Source: Arthrobacter sp. ISL-85 (lineage in GTDB: Bacteria; Actinomycetota; Actinomycetes; Actinomycetales; Micrococcaceae). Taken from it: a stretch of 64,000 nt of DNA. This document shows, one piece after another, positions 18,112 to 26,463 of the stretch; the stretch's first letter is position 1, and each line of letters starts with the position of its first letter. The notes beneath the pieces are model-generated. The model was given only the letters and a program-made list of their open reading frames with translations. It was not told the origin of the DNA and made no database searches. The position numbers and the translations under genes were made by a program. Where the stretch lies: assembly GCF_018613675.1 (NCBI RefSeq), contig NZ_JAGGPQ010000005.1:186001-250000 (forward strand). Reading direction: 5' to 3'.

Positions 18112-19275
18112 TCAGACGCGGATCCGGTACCCGCGCTTGACCACCGTCTCAATGAGCTTGCCGTCCGGCAGCGAGGACCGCAGGCGGCTCACGGTCATAT
18201 CCAGCGCGTGGACGGAGCCGCGCAGTTCCAGCAGTTCGGACAGCGATTCGCGGGACAGGACCGCGCCGCCCGCGCCGAGCAGGGCACGCAGGAGCAGCAG
18301 GGGAGCTGGCGCCAGCTCCACCTGCCGGCCGTCGATGCGCAGGCTGCGGCCCCGAAGCTCGATGCTCCCCGAGCGCGTCTCCAACCGCCGGACATGGTTC
18401 AGCGCCAGGTGCTCGCACACCAGCCGGATGAGGGCGCCCATCCGGAACCGCTCCGGGATCAGCGGCGTTATCCCGGCGTCGAGCAGGGGCTGCGCCGTCA
18501 CGGGGCCCACCACGGCGGTGGTGACGTTCAGCTTCAGGCTCTCCACCAGCTGCTTGTAGAGCCCCATCTCATGGGCAGTGCTCCACATCGCGTCCACCGC
18601 GGGCGCGCTGGTGAAGGTCAGGACATCCAGGTTCCCCGTGCAGGCGGCGTCGATCAACCGCGGAAGCTTGTCCTCGCCGTCGGGCTTGACCCAGCGGTAG
18701 GGCGTGACGGTCAGGACAGTGGCACCGGACATCCGCAGGCGTTCGATCTGCCGGACGTCGGTGTAGCCGTGCAGCTGCATGGCGACGGTCTTGCCCCGGA
18801 CGCCTTCAGCAAGCAGCATGTCCACCAGCGTGGAGGTGGTTTCGTCGCTGCTGATGCCGACGTCGGCCAGGCCGGCGGCGCGCACGGCGCCGCGGGCTTT
18901 GGGTCCCCGGACGAACATCCGGGTGTTTCCCAATGTTTCCAGCAGTTCGTCACCGATCCCGAAGGAGTCTGCGGCCTCGCACCACCGGCGCATGCCGTAC
19001 GCGGTGGTGGCGATGCAGAGGTCGGGTTTGGCAGCGATGATGGCCCGCGTGTCCTCGATAAGGCGCATGTCCTCCTGGACCGGGGCGATCTTCAAGGCCG
19101 GGGCGTGCAGCACTTCAGCACCGCGGCGCTCCAGGGCCTCGATCAGGTCGCGGGAGCGCCGGTCCGAGGTGACGCCGATCCGGAATCCCTCCAGCGGCGA
19201 CTCCGCGGCATCGGTGGATTCTTCAGCCTGGGTTGGTTCGGGCCGGGGCTGTTCAACCGGTGCAAGTGCAGTCAT
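18112..19275 (-). CDS. Uroporphyrinogen-III synthase fused to winged-helix DNA-binding domain
   Basis: A 387-residue fusion. Residues ~30-275 form a HemD-like uroporphyrinogen-III synthase (FRIGVTSDRRSRDLIEAL, then VLTFTSAPAVDAMW and VVGPVTAQPLLDAG). The last ~90 residues are an OmpR/PhoB-type winged helix (LLLRALLGAGGAVLSRESL, ending VVKRGYRIRV). Streptomyces NnaR has the same architecture and co-regulates nitrate/nitrite genes with GlnR, so a regulatory role is the first guess; retained synthase activity is uncertain. The start is taken at ATG 19275, which has AAAGGA upstream. The alternative ATG 19293 overlaps the cobA stop as ATGA but lacks a ribosome site. Confidence 0.88.
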   Translation of the reverse strand: MTALAPVEQPRPEPTQAEESTDAAESPLEGFRIGVTSDRRSRDLIEALERRGAEVLHAPALKIAPVQEDMRLIEDTRAIIAAKPDLCIATTAYGMRRWCEAADSFGIGDELLETLGNTRMFVRGPKARGAVRAAGLADVGISSDETTSTLVDMLLAEGVRGKTVAMQLHGYTDVRQIERLRMSGATVLTVTPYRWVKPDGEDKLPRLIDAACTGNLDVLTFTSAPAVDAMWSTAHEMGLYKQLVESLKLNVTTAVVGPVTAQPLLDAGITPLIPERFRMGALIRLVCEHLALNHVRRLETRSGSIELRGRSLRIDGRQVELAPAPLLLLRALLGAGGAVLSRESLSELLELRGSVHALDMTVSRLRSSLPDGKLIETVVKRGYRIRV

Positions 19276-19289
19276 GGGGGTCAATCCTT

Positions 19290-20318
19290 TCATGATCCCA
19301 GCAGCGAGGCCGCCAGCCGGTCCAGGTCGGCGGCTCCGGCGTGCTGCCGGTTGGCTTCAGCCACCCTCACCACCTCGCCGATCACCAGCACGGCCGGGTT
19401 GCTGCAGCCGGCAGCAGCAGCGGTGATGGTGCCCAGGTCGGCGATGGTGGTGCGCTGGCCGGGCCGGTATCCCCGTTCCACCACGGCCATGGGCATGTCC
19501 GGCCGCATTCCGGCGCGGCGCAGTCCCGCAGCGAGCTGGTGGAGGGTGCCGATGCCCATCAGCACCACGATGGTGCCGCCCAGCCCGGCCAGGTGGTGGT
19601 GCTCTTTTTCGGTGAGCGGGGCGTGCCCGGAGACCACCGTGAACATGTGGCTGACTTCCCGGTGGGTGACCGGGATTCCCGCGGCGGCCGGCACTGAAAT
19701 GGCGCTGGTGACGCCGGATACCACCTGCACCTTGATGCCTGCGGCCACACAGGCCGCTACTTCCTCGCCGCCGCGGCCAAAGACGTAAGGGTCCCCGCCC
19801 TTGAGGCGGACCACATTGTTGCCGGCCAGCGCACTTTCAACCATCAGTTTTTCGATGTCCGACTGGCTGACCTTGTGGTGGCCGGGCTTCTTTCCCACGT
19901 CCACCAATTCCGCGGAGGTCAGCAGCGGCAGCTCCTGGTACGGGGCCAGCCGGTCATAAAACACCACGTCCGCATCCCGCAGCACCTTGAGGGCCGCCAC
20001 GGTGAGCAGGTCGCTGGTGCCCGGGCCGCCGCCCACCAGGGTGACGTGGCCGGCGGGGCCGGCGGCAGGTTCGGCGGCGACGGGAATGCCGGCCTCCCGG
20101 CACCGGTCCAGGAGGGGGGCCCAACCGGGCTGGCCATCCTCGACGGCGGCAACCAGGAACAGCTGCTCCGGGAGTTCGACAGACTGGACGCTGCCGGGGC
20201 TGGCAAGGCGATGGACGACGGCGCCCGCGGCTTCGTAGCGACGCACCGCCTGCCGCGCGGCAGTGGAGGTGCCGGTCACCAGGACGTTCCGGCCGGTGAG
20301 GTCGATACTGAGCTGCAT
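19290..20318 (-). CDS. cobA: Uroporphyrinogen-III C-methyltransferase (siroheme synthesis)
   Basis: A SUMT enzyme that uses two SAM to convert uroporphyrinogen III to precorrin-2, supplying siroheme for NirB. It has 342 residues. The methyltransferase core runs from about residue 90 (VTLVGGGPGTSDLLT, then VVFYDRLAP, GKKPGHHK, VRLKGGDPYVFGRGGEE). The first ~88 residues resemble a shortened CysG-type precorrin-2 dehydrogenase Rossmann domain (NVLVTGTSTAARQAVRRYEA) without a clear GxGxxG, so it may be structural only. It starts 2 nt after the nirB stop and is followed by the HemD-like regulator, forming a nitrite/siroheme operon. Confidence 0.93.
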   Translation of the reverse strand: MQLSIDLTGRNVLVTGTSTAARQAVRRYEAAGAVVHRLASPGSVQSVELPEQLFLVAAVEDGQPGWAPLLDRCREAGIPVAAEPAAGPAGHVTLVGGGPGTSDLLTVAALKVLRDADVVFYDRLAPYQELPLLTSAELVDVGKKPGHHKVSQSDIEKLMVESALAGNNVVRLKGGDPYVFGRGGEEVAACVAAGIKVQVVSGVTSAISVPAAAGIPVTHREVSHMFTVVSGHAPLTEKEHHHLAGLGGTIVVLMGIGTLHQLAAGLRRAGMRPDMPMAVVERGYRPGQRTTIADLGTITAAAAGCSNPAVLVIGEVVRVAEANRQHAGAADLDRLAASLLGS

Positions 20319-20320
20319 GG

Positions 20321-22963
20321 TTATGCCTCGTTTCCGTTGGGTTCCGTCGTGGCCGTGCGGACCGGGATGGAGGCGCCGATCAGGACTTTCCCCTTTTCCT
20401 CCGGGGTGGCGGGACGCATCTGGCCGCGCTGGTCCGGGACGAAGGTGATGGAGTCGTCCTTCTGGTCCGGGGCGTTGACGAAGGAGCGGAACCGGCGCAG
20501 GCGCTCAGGGTCCTTCAGGGTGTCGGCCCACTCGTCGATGTAGGTGTCCACATGCTTGGCCATGGCGGCCTCGAGGTCGGCTGCGATGCCCAGGGTGTCC
20601 TTGACCACCACATCCTCCACGTGCTTGATGCCGCCGTCGAGCTCTTCCTGCCAGCGGGCCGTGCGCTGCAGGCGGTCGGCGGTGCGGATGTAGTACATGA
20701 AGTACCTGTCGATGTACTTGATCAGCGTCTCGTCATCCAGGTCCTTGGCCAGAAGCTGGGCGTGGGCCGGGGTGGCTCCGCCGTTGCCGCCCACATAGAG
20801 GTTCCAGCCGTCGGCGGTGGCGATCACGCCCACGTCCTTGCCGCGGGCCTCGGCGCATTCCCGGGCGCAGCCGGAGACGCCCATCTTGAGCTTGTGCGGG
20901 CTCCGCAGGCCGCGGTAGCGCAGTTCCAGCTGGATGGCCATGGCCACCGAGTCCTGGACACCGAACCGGCACCAGGTGGACCCGACGCAGGACTTCACGG
21001 TGCGCAGGCTCTTGCCGTAGGCCTGGCCGGACTCGAAGCCGGCATCCACCAGTTCCTTCCAGATCTCGGGGAGCTGCTCCAGGCGGGCACCGAACATGTC
21101 AATCCGCTGGCCGCCGGTGATCTTGGTATACAGGTTGTACTTCTCCGCCACCGCCGCGATCACGCCGAGCTTCTTGGGCGTGATTTCCCCGCCGGCGATG
21201 CGGGGGACCACCGAGTAGGTGCCGTCCTTCTGCATGTTGGCCAGCGCGCGGTCGTTGGTGTCCTGCAGGGTGCCGCGGCCGGCGTCCAGCACATAGGCGC
21301 TGTTCTGGCTGGCCAGGATGTTGGCGACGGTGGGCTTGCAGATGTCGCAGCCGGCGCCGGTCCCGTACTTGGCCATGATCTCCTCGAAGGAGGTCAATTC
21401 CAGGACGCGGATGGCGTCGAACAGTTCCTGGCGGGACAGCTCGATGTGCTCGCACAGGGCCTTGGAGACCTCGACGCCGGACTTGGTCAGCTCGGTTTCC
21501 AGCAGCTTCTTCAGCATTGGCACGCAGGAGCCGCACTGGGTGCCGGCCCGGGTGCAGCCCTTCAGCTCGCCCAACTCCTGGACGGGGGCGTTGCCCTCGC
21601 AGGTGCCGCAGCCGTTGATCGTGTCGCGGATGGTGCCCGCGGTGACGTTGTTGCAGGAGCACAAGGTGGCGTCGTCGGGGAGCTCTGTTTCGGGAGCTTC
21701 GCCGCCGCCTGCAGCACTGAGGAAGGCGCCGGGCTCGGCGGGCAGCTCGCGGCCCAGGAGCGGGCGCAGGCTCATGTAGGGGGACGCGTCGCCCACAAAA
21801 ATGCCGCCCAGAAGGGTCTTGGCGTCGTCGGTGGTCACGACCTTCTGGTACACGCCGCGGGCGGGGTCGGCGTAGACAATTTCCAGGGCGTGCTCGGTCC
21901 TGGCAAAGGCATCGCCGAAGCTGGCCACGTCCACCCCGGACAGTTTCAGTTTGGTGGCCGTGTCGAAGCCGGGGAAGGTGGCGTCGCCGCCGTGGAGCCG
22001 GTCAGCCACGATCTCGGCCATCGTGTTGGCGGGGGCCACCAGGCCCAGGCACATGCCGCCGAAGTTGGCCACTTCACCGATGGCCCAGATGCCCGGTACC
22101 TCTGTGGCGCAGAAGTCGTTGATCACCACGCCGCCGCGCGGGCCCAGGCTGAACAGCTGCTCTTCGCCCTCGGCGGCGCGGAAGAGCTCGTCGCGGGGCC
22201 TGACGCCGACGGCGACGATCACCAGGTCGGCCGGAATGATGCGTCCGTCCGCCATCAGCACGCCGGTGACCTGGCCGTCGTCGTCCGCCAAAATTTCGGA
22301 AGGGAACACGCCGCCGTGGACTTCGAAGCCCTTCGCTTCGATGAGGCGGCCCAGGGCCTGGCCGGCGCCCTCGTCCAGTTGGGTGTTCATCAGCCAGGGA
22401 GCCCCGTTGATGACCACGGGGGTGGCGCCGAGCTGCTCGGTGCCGGCGGCGGATTCAAGGCCCAGGAGCCCGCCGCCGATGGTCACGGCGTTGATCTTGC
22501 GGCCAAGCTTTTCGGTGAGCTCGGCAATGGCCTTGTTGATGGCCCACACGTCCTCGAGGGTGCGGTAGACGTGGGCATGCTGTGCACCGGGAATAGGCAG
22601 GCGCACGGCATCGGAGCCCGTGGCCACCACCAGTTCGTCATATTCGTAGGCGTGCCCCGCAGCGGTTTCCACCGTCTTCGCCTCTGCGTTGATGCTGACC
22701 ACGCGTTCGCCGGTCTTCAGGACCAGCGAGCCGTGGTCCCACATTGAGGCGGTGCCCAGGGTGAGGTCCACTCCGGCATCGGTGAGGGCCTTGGAGAGCG
22801 CCACCCGGTCGTAGGGGAGGTGGGCTTCCTCGGTGAGGACCGTGACATGCCAGCCGTCGAGGCCGCGGGCATGCATGGCGTCCGCAAAACGGTGGGCCGC
22901 AGGGCCGCCGCCGGCGACGACGATGCGGCGCGGAATCTCGGTGCTTGAAGTCTGTTCGGTCAC
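20321..22963 (-). CDS. nirB: Assimilatory nitrite reductase [NAD(P)H], large subunit
   Basis: An 880-residue cytosolic enzyme that reduces nitrite to ammonium. Domain order: FAD/NAD(P)H reductase with VVAGGGPAAHRFADAM at the N-terminus, LPYDRVALSK, GGGLLGLESA and GIWAIGEVANF; two BFD-like [2Fe-2S] segments (CSCNNVTAGT... CGTC; CTRAGTQCGSC; later GAGCDICKP); then the siroheme/[4Fe-4S] ferredoxin-reductase half with cluster ligands in SCVGSTWCRFG and GVSGCARECAEA. The start is GTG 22963, with AAAGG upstream. It heads the nirB-cobA-hemD-like operon and is divergent from nirD, sharing a 273-bp control region with a GlnR-like operator. Confidence 0.96.
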   Translation of the reverse strand: MTEQTSSTEIPRRIVVAGGGPAAHRFADAMHARGLDGWHVTVLTEEAHLPYDRVALSKALTDAGVDLTLGTASMWDHGSLVLKTGERVVSINAEAKTVETAAGHAYEYDELVVATGSDAVRLPIPGAQHAHVYRTLEDVWAINKAIAELTEKLGRKINAVTIGGGLLGLESAAGTEQLGATPVVINGAPWLMNTQLDEGAGQALGRLIEAKGFEVHGGVFPSEILADDDGQVTGVLMADGRIIPADLVIVAVGVRPRDELFRAAEGEEQLFSLGPRGGVVINDFCATEVPGIWAIGEVANFGGMCLGLVAPANTMAEIVADRLHGGDATFPGFDTATKLKLSGVDVASFGDAFARTEHALEIVYADPARGVYQKVVTTDDAKTLLGGIFVGDASPYMSLRPLLGRELPAEPGAFLSAAGGGEAPETELPDDATLCSCNNVTAGTIRDTINGCGTCEGNAPVQELGELKGCTRAGTQCGSCVPMLKKLLETELTKSGVEVSKALCEHIELSRQELFDAIRVLELTSFEEIMAKYGTGAGCDICKPTVANILASQNSAYVLDAGRGTLQDTNDRALANMQKDGTYSVVPRIAGGEITPKKLGVIAAVAEKYNLYTKITGGQRIDMFGARLEQLPEIWKELVDAGFESGQAYGKSLRTVKSCVGSTWCRFGVQDSVAMAIQLELRYRGLRSPHKLKMGVSGCARECAEARGKDVGVIATADGWNLYVGGNGGATPAHAQLLAKDLDDETLIKYIDRYFMYYIRTADRLQRTARWQEELDGGIKHVEDVVVKDTLGIAADLEAAMAKHVDTYIDEWADTLKDPERLRRFRSFVNAPDQKDDSITFVPDQRGQMRPATPEEKGKVLIGASIPVRTATTEPNGNEA

Positions 22964-23029
22964 TGTGGGCCTTTCGCATGGGCCGCAGACGGTGCTCTGC
23001 AGCTTGTGCCTCCAGCCTAGGAAAGGGCA

Positions 23030-23067
23030 GTTTCGCCTCAGTTTCCCATTTGTTTCGTCAACTTAAC
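23030..23067 (-). promoter_or_regulatory. Putative GlnR operator between nirB and nirD
   Basis: Read on the minus strand, four half-sites occur on an exact 11-bp pitch: GTTAA-n6-GAAAC-n6-GAAAC-n6-GAAAC. This matches the actinobacterial GlnR box layout (alternating gTnAC and GaAAC units spaced by 6). It lies 67-104 nt upstream of the nirB start and about 170-205 nt upstream of nirD. Nitrogen-control binding is inferred, not shown. Confidence 0.68.
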
Positions 23068-23236
23068 TTCTGCATCACGAACGCATTTCCGCCCACGTTA
23101 GGTCTCTTTTACCCGCCGGACACATTCACCGCACCCCGTTGAAACACCCGGACCCTAGCGTGGGACACGGCCGCAAAAGCAGCCATTGCAGGGGACAACA
23201 GGCACCGATCAACAGGCACAGGGAAAGGAGCCGGAC

Positions 23237-23617
23237 ATGACGGCAACACTTGAACTCGGGGCGCTCGCCGCCGAATCAGACATCGCAGGATTCGGGACCG
23301 GCTGGCGCCGTGTCTGCGCGGTGGACGATCTTGAACCAGCATGGGGCGAGGCCGCCTTGGTGGCAGGCCGCCAGGTGGCGCTTTTCCGCACCGGCCCCAG
23401 TGAAGTCTTCGCCGTGGCGCATCAGGACCCGGCCACCGGAGCCCACGTCATGGCCCGTGGCATCCTCGGTTCCAGGGGGACCCGCCCCACCGTAGCCTCG
23501 CCGCTGCACAAGGAGGTCTATGACCTCGAGACCGGCGAGTGCTTCACCGCGGCAGGCTTGCGGCTGGAAGCGTTCAGGACCCGTGTCAGGGACGGCTTCG
23601 TCGAGGTGGAGCTCTGA
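23237..23617 (+). CDS. nirD: Nitrite reductase small subunit
   Basis: A 126-residue Rieske-fold partner of NirB. It has the family layout WRRVCAVDDLEPAWGEAAL, RQVALFRTGPSEVFAVAHQDP, RGTRPTVASPLHKEVYDLETGEC. As in other NirD proteins the Rieske cysteine/histidine ligands are absent: the first box has HQDP where CxH would be, and the second has PLHKEVYD, so it should not bind a cluster. The ATG at 23237 has AAAGGAG upstream. It is transcribed away from nirB, whereas the usual arrangement is nirBD in one operon. Confidence 0.93.
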   Translation: MTATLELGALAAESDIAGFGTGWRRVCAVDDLEPAWGEAALVAGRQVALFRTGPSEVFAVAHQDPATGAHVMARGILGSRGTRPTVASPLHKEVYDLETGECFTAAGLRLEAFRTRVRDGFVEVEL

Positions 23618-23633
23618 CGCCCACGACTCACTA

Positions 23634-23684
23634 GGGCACGACACAAACAGGGGCACGACACAAACAGCGGCACGACACAAAAAG
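23634..23684. repeat. Three tandem 17-bp repeats after nirD
   Basis: The unit GGGCACGACACAAACAG is present twice exactly (23634-23650, 23651-23667) and a third time with changes at the edges (23668-23684). The array begins 17 nt after the nirD stop and runs into the terminator stem. Confidence 0.9.
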
Positions 23685-23720
23685 GGGCGCCGGGCTTTCA
23701 AAAGCCGCGGCGCCCCTTTT
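23680..23720. terminator. Bidirectional rho-independent terminator
   Basis: A 12-bp perfect outer stem (23680-23691 with 23709-23720), with extra pairing inside, flanked by A and T runs. It separates the convergent nirD and phosphosugar mutase genes. Confidence 0.9.
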
Positions 23721-23734
23721 CACGCTTAAACCGT

Positions 23735-25483
23735 TTACAGGCCCAGCGCTTCGCTGACGTCGTGCAGGACCTCGTCCAGCGATGCCCGCGCGGCCTGCCG
23801 TGTGGCCGGCAGCTCCGCGGCCGAGCCAACCTGGTGGATGACCTCCAGGTAGCACTTGAGCTTGGGCTCCGTCCCGCTGGGGCGGATGATGACGCGGGTC
23901 AGGTTCCGGGTGATGTAGAGCAAGCCCTCCGTGGGCGGCAGCTGGGCACTCCCTGCGGCCAGGTCCGTGAAGACCTCCACCGCTGACTGCCCAAACGACT
24001 CCGGCGGCGAAACCCGGAGGCGGTTCATCATGGCGTCCAGCAGGCCCAGGTCCGCAACCCTGATGCTCAGCTGGTCGCTGGCGTGCAGGCCGTGCTGAAG
24101 GTACAGCTCGTCCAGCGTGTCGAAAACCGTCTTGCCCGCTGCTTTGGCCGTGGCTGCGAGTTCGGCGATCAGGACCGCGGCGGAAATGCCGTCCTTGTCC
24201 TTCACCTGATCCGGAGCGACGCAGTATCCCAGCGCCTCCTCGTAGCCGTAGACCAACCCGGGAACCCGGGAAATCCATTTGAACCCGGTCAAAGTTTCCT
24301 CGTGGTCGAGTCCGGCGGCGGCGGCGATGCGCGCCAGCAGCCGTGAGGAAACAATCGAATTGGCGAACACACGCCGGCCGTCAGCCTCCGCGACGGAGTC
24401 GCCGTCTGCGAGCCGGGCCACCATGTGGGCGCCCAGCAGGGAACCCACTTCGTCGCCGCGGAGCATGCGCCACGCCCCGGTGTCGGGGTCCTTCGCTGCC
24501 ACCGCAGCCCTGTCGGCGTCGGGGTCATTGGCGATGACGAGGTCGGCGTCGAGCCGTGCCGCTGCTTCCAGGGCAAGGTCCAGCGCACCGGGTTCCTCCG
24601 GGTTGGGGAAACTGACGGTAGGGAAATCGGGGTCCGGATCGGCCTGCTCGGCCACCACGGTGACATCCGTGAAACCTGCCGACTTCAGTACTTCCAGCGC
24701 CGTGCCCCCGCCAACGCCGTGGAGCGGGGTCAGGACAATCCGAAGGTCGCGTGCCGGAAAACGCTCCGGCATGGCGAGTGCCGCCGTCGCCCGCTGGTAG
24801 TCGGCAGCGAGCGAGCCGTCCAGGACAGTCCAGCCATCCGCGGCCAGTTGGATCGATTCCAGCGGCCCCACAGCGCTGATTCGTGCGGCGATTTCGGCGT
24901 CGTACGGCGCCACGATCTGGGCACCGTCGCCGTCCGCCGGCACGGCGTGCCGCCCCAGGTACACCTTGTACCCGTTGTCCTGCGGCGGGTTGTGGCTGGC
25001 AGTGACCATGACGCCGCCGTCGCAGTCCAGGGCGCGGACAGCGTAGGCCAGCAGGGGAGTGGGGAGGGGTGCGGGCAGCAGGAACGTCTCGATGCCGGCC
25101 GCAGTGAAGATCGCCGCCGTTTCCGCTGCAAAGACATTCGAGTTATGCCGGGCGTCATAGCCGACGACGGCGCGCGGCCGGGTACCCGAAGCAGCCTTGG
25201 CCACGGCATCGACAAGGAACGCGGCGAGTCCCGCGGCGGCGCGGCGGACCACCACCCGGTTCATCCGGTTGGGCCCGGGGCCCAGCGCGGCCCGCAGTCC
25301 CGCGGTGCCGAACTGCAGCGTGCCGCGGAAGCTGTCTTCCAGTTCCTGCCGGGCCGCGGGATCGCCATCCTCCACAAGCCGGACAAGCTCCAGGAGCGAC
25401 GCCGTCGTTGCGGGATCCGGGTCTTGGGCAGCCCATTCGCGGGCCTCGGTGAGCAGGCGAAGTTCGGCATCGGAAGACGTCAT
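23735..25483 (-). CDS. Phosphosugar mutase (phosphoglucomutase/phosphomannomutase family)
   Basis: A 582-residue alpha-D-phosphohexomutase. The phosphoserine is S163 in VMVTASHNPPQDNGYKVYL; the metal loop is NDPDADRAAVA; the phosphate-binding loop RPSGTEPKLKCYLEV is near the C-terminus. The length and TASHNPP variant fit the PGM/PMM (PgcA or phosphopentomutase-like) branch rather than GlmM. Next to purine nucleoside phosphorylase, a ribose-1-phosphate/phosphopentomutase role is possible. The start is ATG 25483, 7 nt after a TAGCGT hexamer and without a ribosome site, so probably leaderless; an in-frame ATG two codons earlier at 25489 is the alternative. Confidence 0.9.
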   Translation of the reverse strand: MTSSDAELRLLTEAREWAAQDPDPATTASLLELVRLVEDGDPAARQELEDSFRGTLQFGTAGLRAALGPGPNRMNRVVVRRAAAGLAAFLVDAVAKAASGTRPRAVVGYDARHNSNVFAAETAAIFTAAGIETFLLPAPLPTPLLAYAVRALDCDGGVMVTASHNPPQDNGYKVYLGRHAVPADGDGAQIVAPYDAEIAARISAVGPLESIQLAADGWTVLDGSLAADYQRATAALAMPERFPARDLRIVLTPLHGVGGGTALEVLKSAGFTDVTVVAEQADPDPDFPTVSFPNPEEPGALDLALEAAARLDADLVIANDPDADRAAVAAKDPDTGAWRMLRGDEVGSLLGAHMVARLADGDSVAEADGRRVFANSIVSSRLLARIAAAAGLDHEETLTGFKWISRVPGLVYGYEEALGYCVAPDQVKDKDGISAAVLIAELAATAKAAGKTVFDTLDELYLQHGLHASDQLSIRVADLGLLDAMMNRLRVSPPESFGQSAVEVFTDLAAGSAQLPPTEGLLYITRNLTRVIIRPSGTEPKLKCYLEVIHQVGSAAELPATRQAARASLDEVLHDVSEALGL

Positions 25484-25490
25484 GGGCATA

Positions 25491-25496
25491 ACGCTA
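25491..25496 (-). promoter_or_regulatory. Putative -10 box for leaderless phosphosugar mutase mRNA
   Basis: TAGCGT on the minus strand, 7 nt before ATG 25483. No Shine-Dalgarno sequence is present. Confidence 0.5.
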
Positions 25497-25540
25497 TCGT
25501 CATTGCCCGTCCACATGACGCACCGAGGGCGCCTGACCCG

Positions 25541-26359
25541 CTACAGCCGGGCGATGATGTCAGCCAGCAGCCGGGAAATACGTGGCCCCGCTGCCTGGCC
25601 GGATTCAATGACTTCCTGGTGGCTGAGCGGCTGGGGACTGATGCCCGCTGCAAGGTTGGTGACCAGCGAAATGCCGAACACTTCCATGCCGGCGTGCCGC
25701 CCGGCGATGGCCTCCAGCGCCGTTGACATGCCGATGAGGTCCGCACCGATCCGCTTGGCGTACTGCACCTCAGCCGGCGTCTCATAGTGGGGGCCAGGGA
25801 ATTGTGCGTAAACGCCCTCGTCCAGGGTGGGGTCCACTTCGCGGGCCAGCCCGCGGATCCGCGGGGAGTACAGGTCCGTCAGGTCCACGAAGGTGGCGCC
25901 TTCCAGCGGAGAGGTGGCGGTGAGGTTGATGTGGTCCCGGATCAGGACCGGCGTGCCGGGGGCCCAGTCCTCGTTTAGGCCGCCGCAGCCGTTGGTGAGG
26001 ACCAGGGTGCTGCACCCCGCCGCGGCGGCGGTGCGGACACCGTGCACCACGGCACGGACGCCCTTGCCCTCGTAGTAGTGGGTCCGGGCGCCCAGGACCA
26101 GGGCGCGTTTTCCCTCCTTGGTCAGCACGGAGCGGATGGTGCCGACGTGGCCCTCCACGGCTGGGGCGTGGAAGCCGGGAACCTCCTCGGCGGACAGCGT
26201 GGCGGTGGTCTCGCCGATCAGGTCCGCCGCCTCGCCCCACCCGGAGCCGAGAACCAGCGCGGTGTCATGGCGGTCCACTCCAGTCTCTTCCGCAATGTAG
26301 TCCGCGGCGGCGCGGGCGGCGGCAAACGGGTCCGTGTTCAGGAAGTCTGTTGTACTCAC
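25541..26359 (-). CDS. punA: Purine nucleoside phosphorylase
   Basis: A trimeric PNP-type enzyme of 272 residues that phosphorolyses (deoxy)guanosine and inosine to base plus (deoxy)ribose-1-phosphate. Signatures: LVLGSGWGEAAD (phosphate loop), LGARTHYYEGKG, LTNGCGGLNEDW, GPHYETPAEVQYAK and IGMSTALEAIAGRHAGMEV. It starts at GTG 26359 with no ribosome site but with TAACTT 6 nt upstream, so it is probably leaderless. The phosphosugar mutase follows 57 nt downstream and may isomerise its sugar-1-phosphate product. Confidence 0.95.
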   Translation of the reverse strand: MSTTDFLNTDPFAAARAAADYIAEETGVDRHDTALVLGSGWGEAADLIGETTATLSAEEVPGFHAPAVEGHVGTIRSVLTKEGKRALVLGARTHYYEGKGVRAVVHGVRTAAAAGCSTLVLTNGCGGLNEDWAPGTPVLIRDHINLTATSPLEGATFVDLTDLYSPRIRGLAREVDPTLDEGVYAQFPGPHYETPAEVQYAKRIGADLIGMSTALEAIAGRHAGMEVFGISLVTNLAAGISPQPLSHQEVIESGQAAGPRISRLLADIIARL

Positions 26360-26365
26360 CAGTAC

Positions 26366-26371
26366 AAGTTA
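26366..26371 (-). promoter_or_regulatory. Putative -10 box for leaderless punA mRNA
   Basis: TAACTT on the minus strand, 6 nt before GTG 26359; no Shine-Dalgarno sequence at the start. Confidence 0.6.
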
Positions 26372-26463
26372 TCCTGCCTCCCATGTTGCCCCGGTCACGG
26401 CAGGCCCGGAAAGCGCCCTGGTTTCTTGGTGGTCGGGCCGTAAATGGGAGAGAATGGATTACT

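Noticed and set aside
16987..19788. 933-codon plus-strand open frame across the FAD protein, HemD-like regulator and cobA
   Set aside because: It crosses three well-supported minus-strand genes and shows no domain.
20552..22747. 731-codon open frame opposite nirB
   Set aside because: Antisense shadow with no motifs; nirB carries all cofactor motifs.
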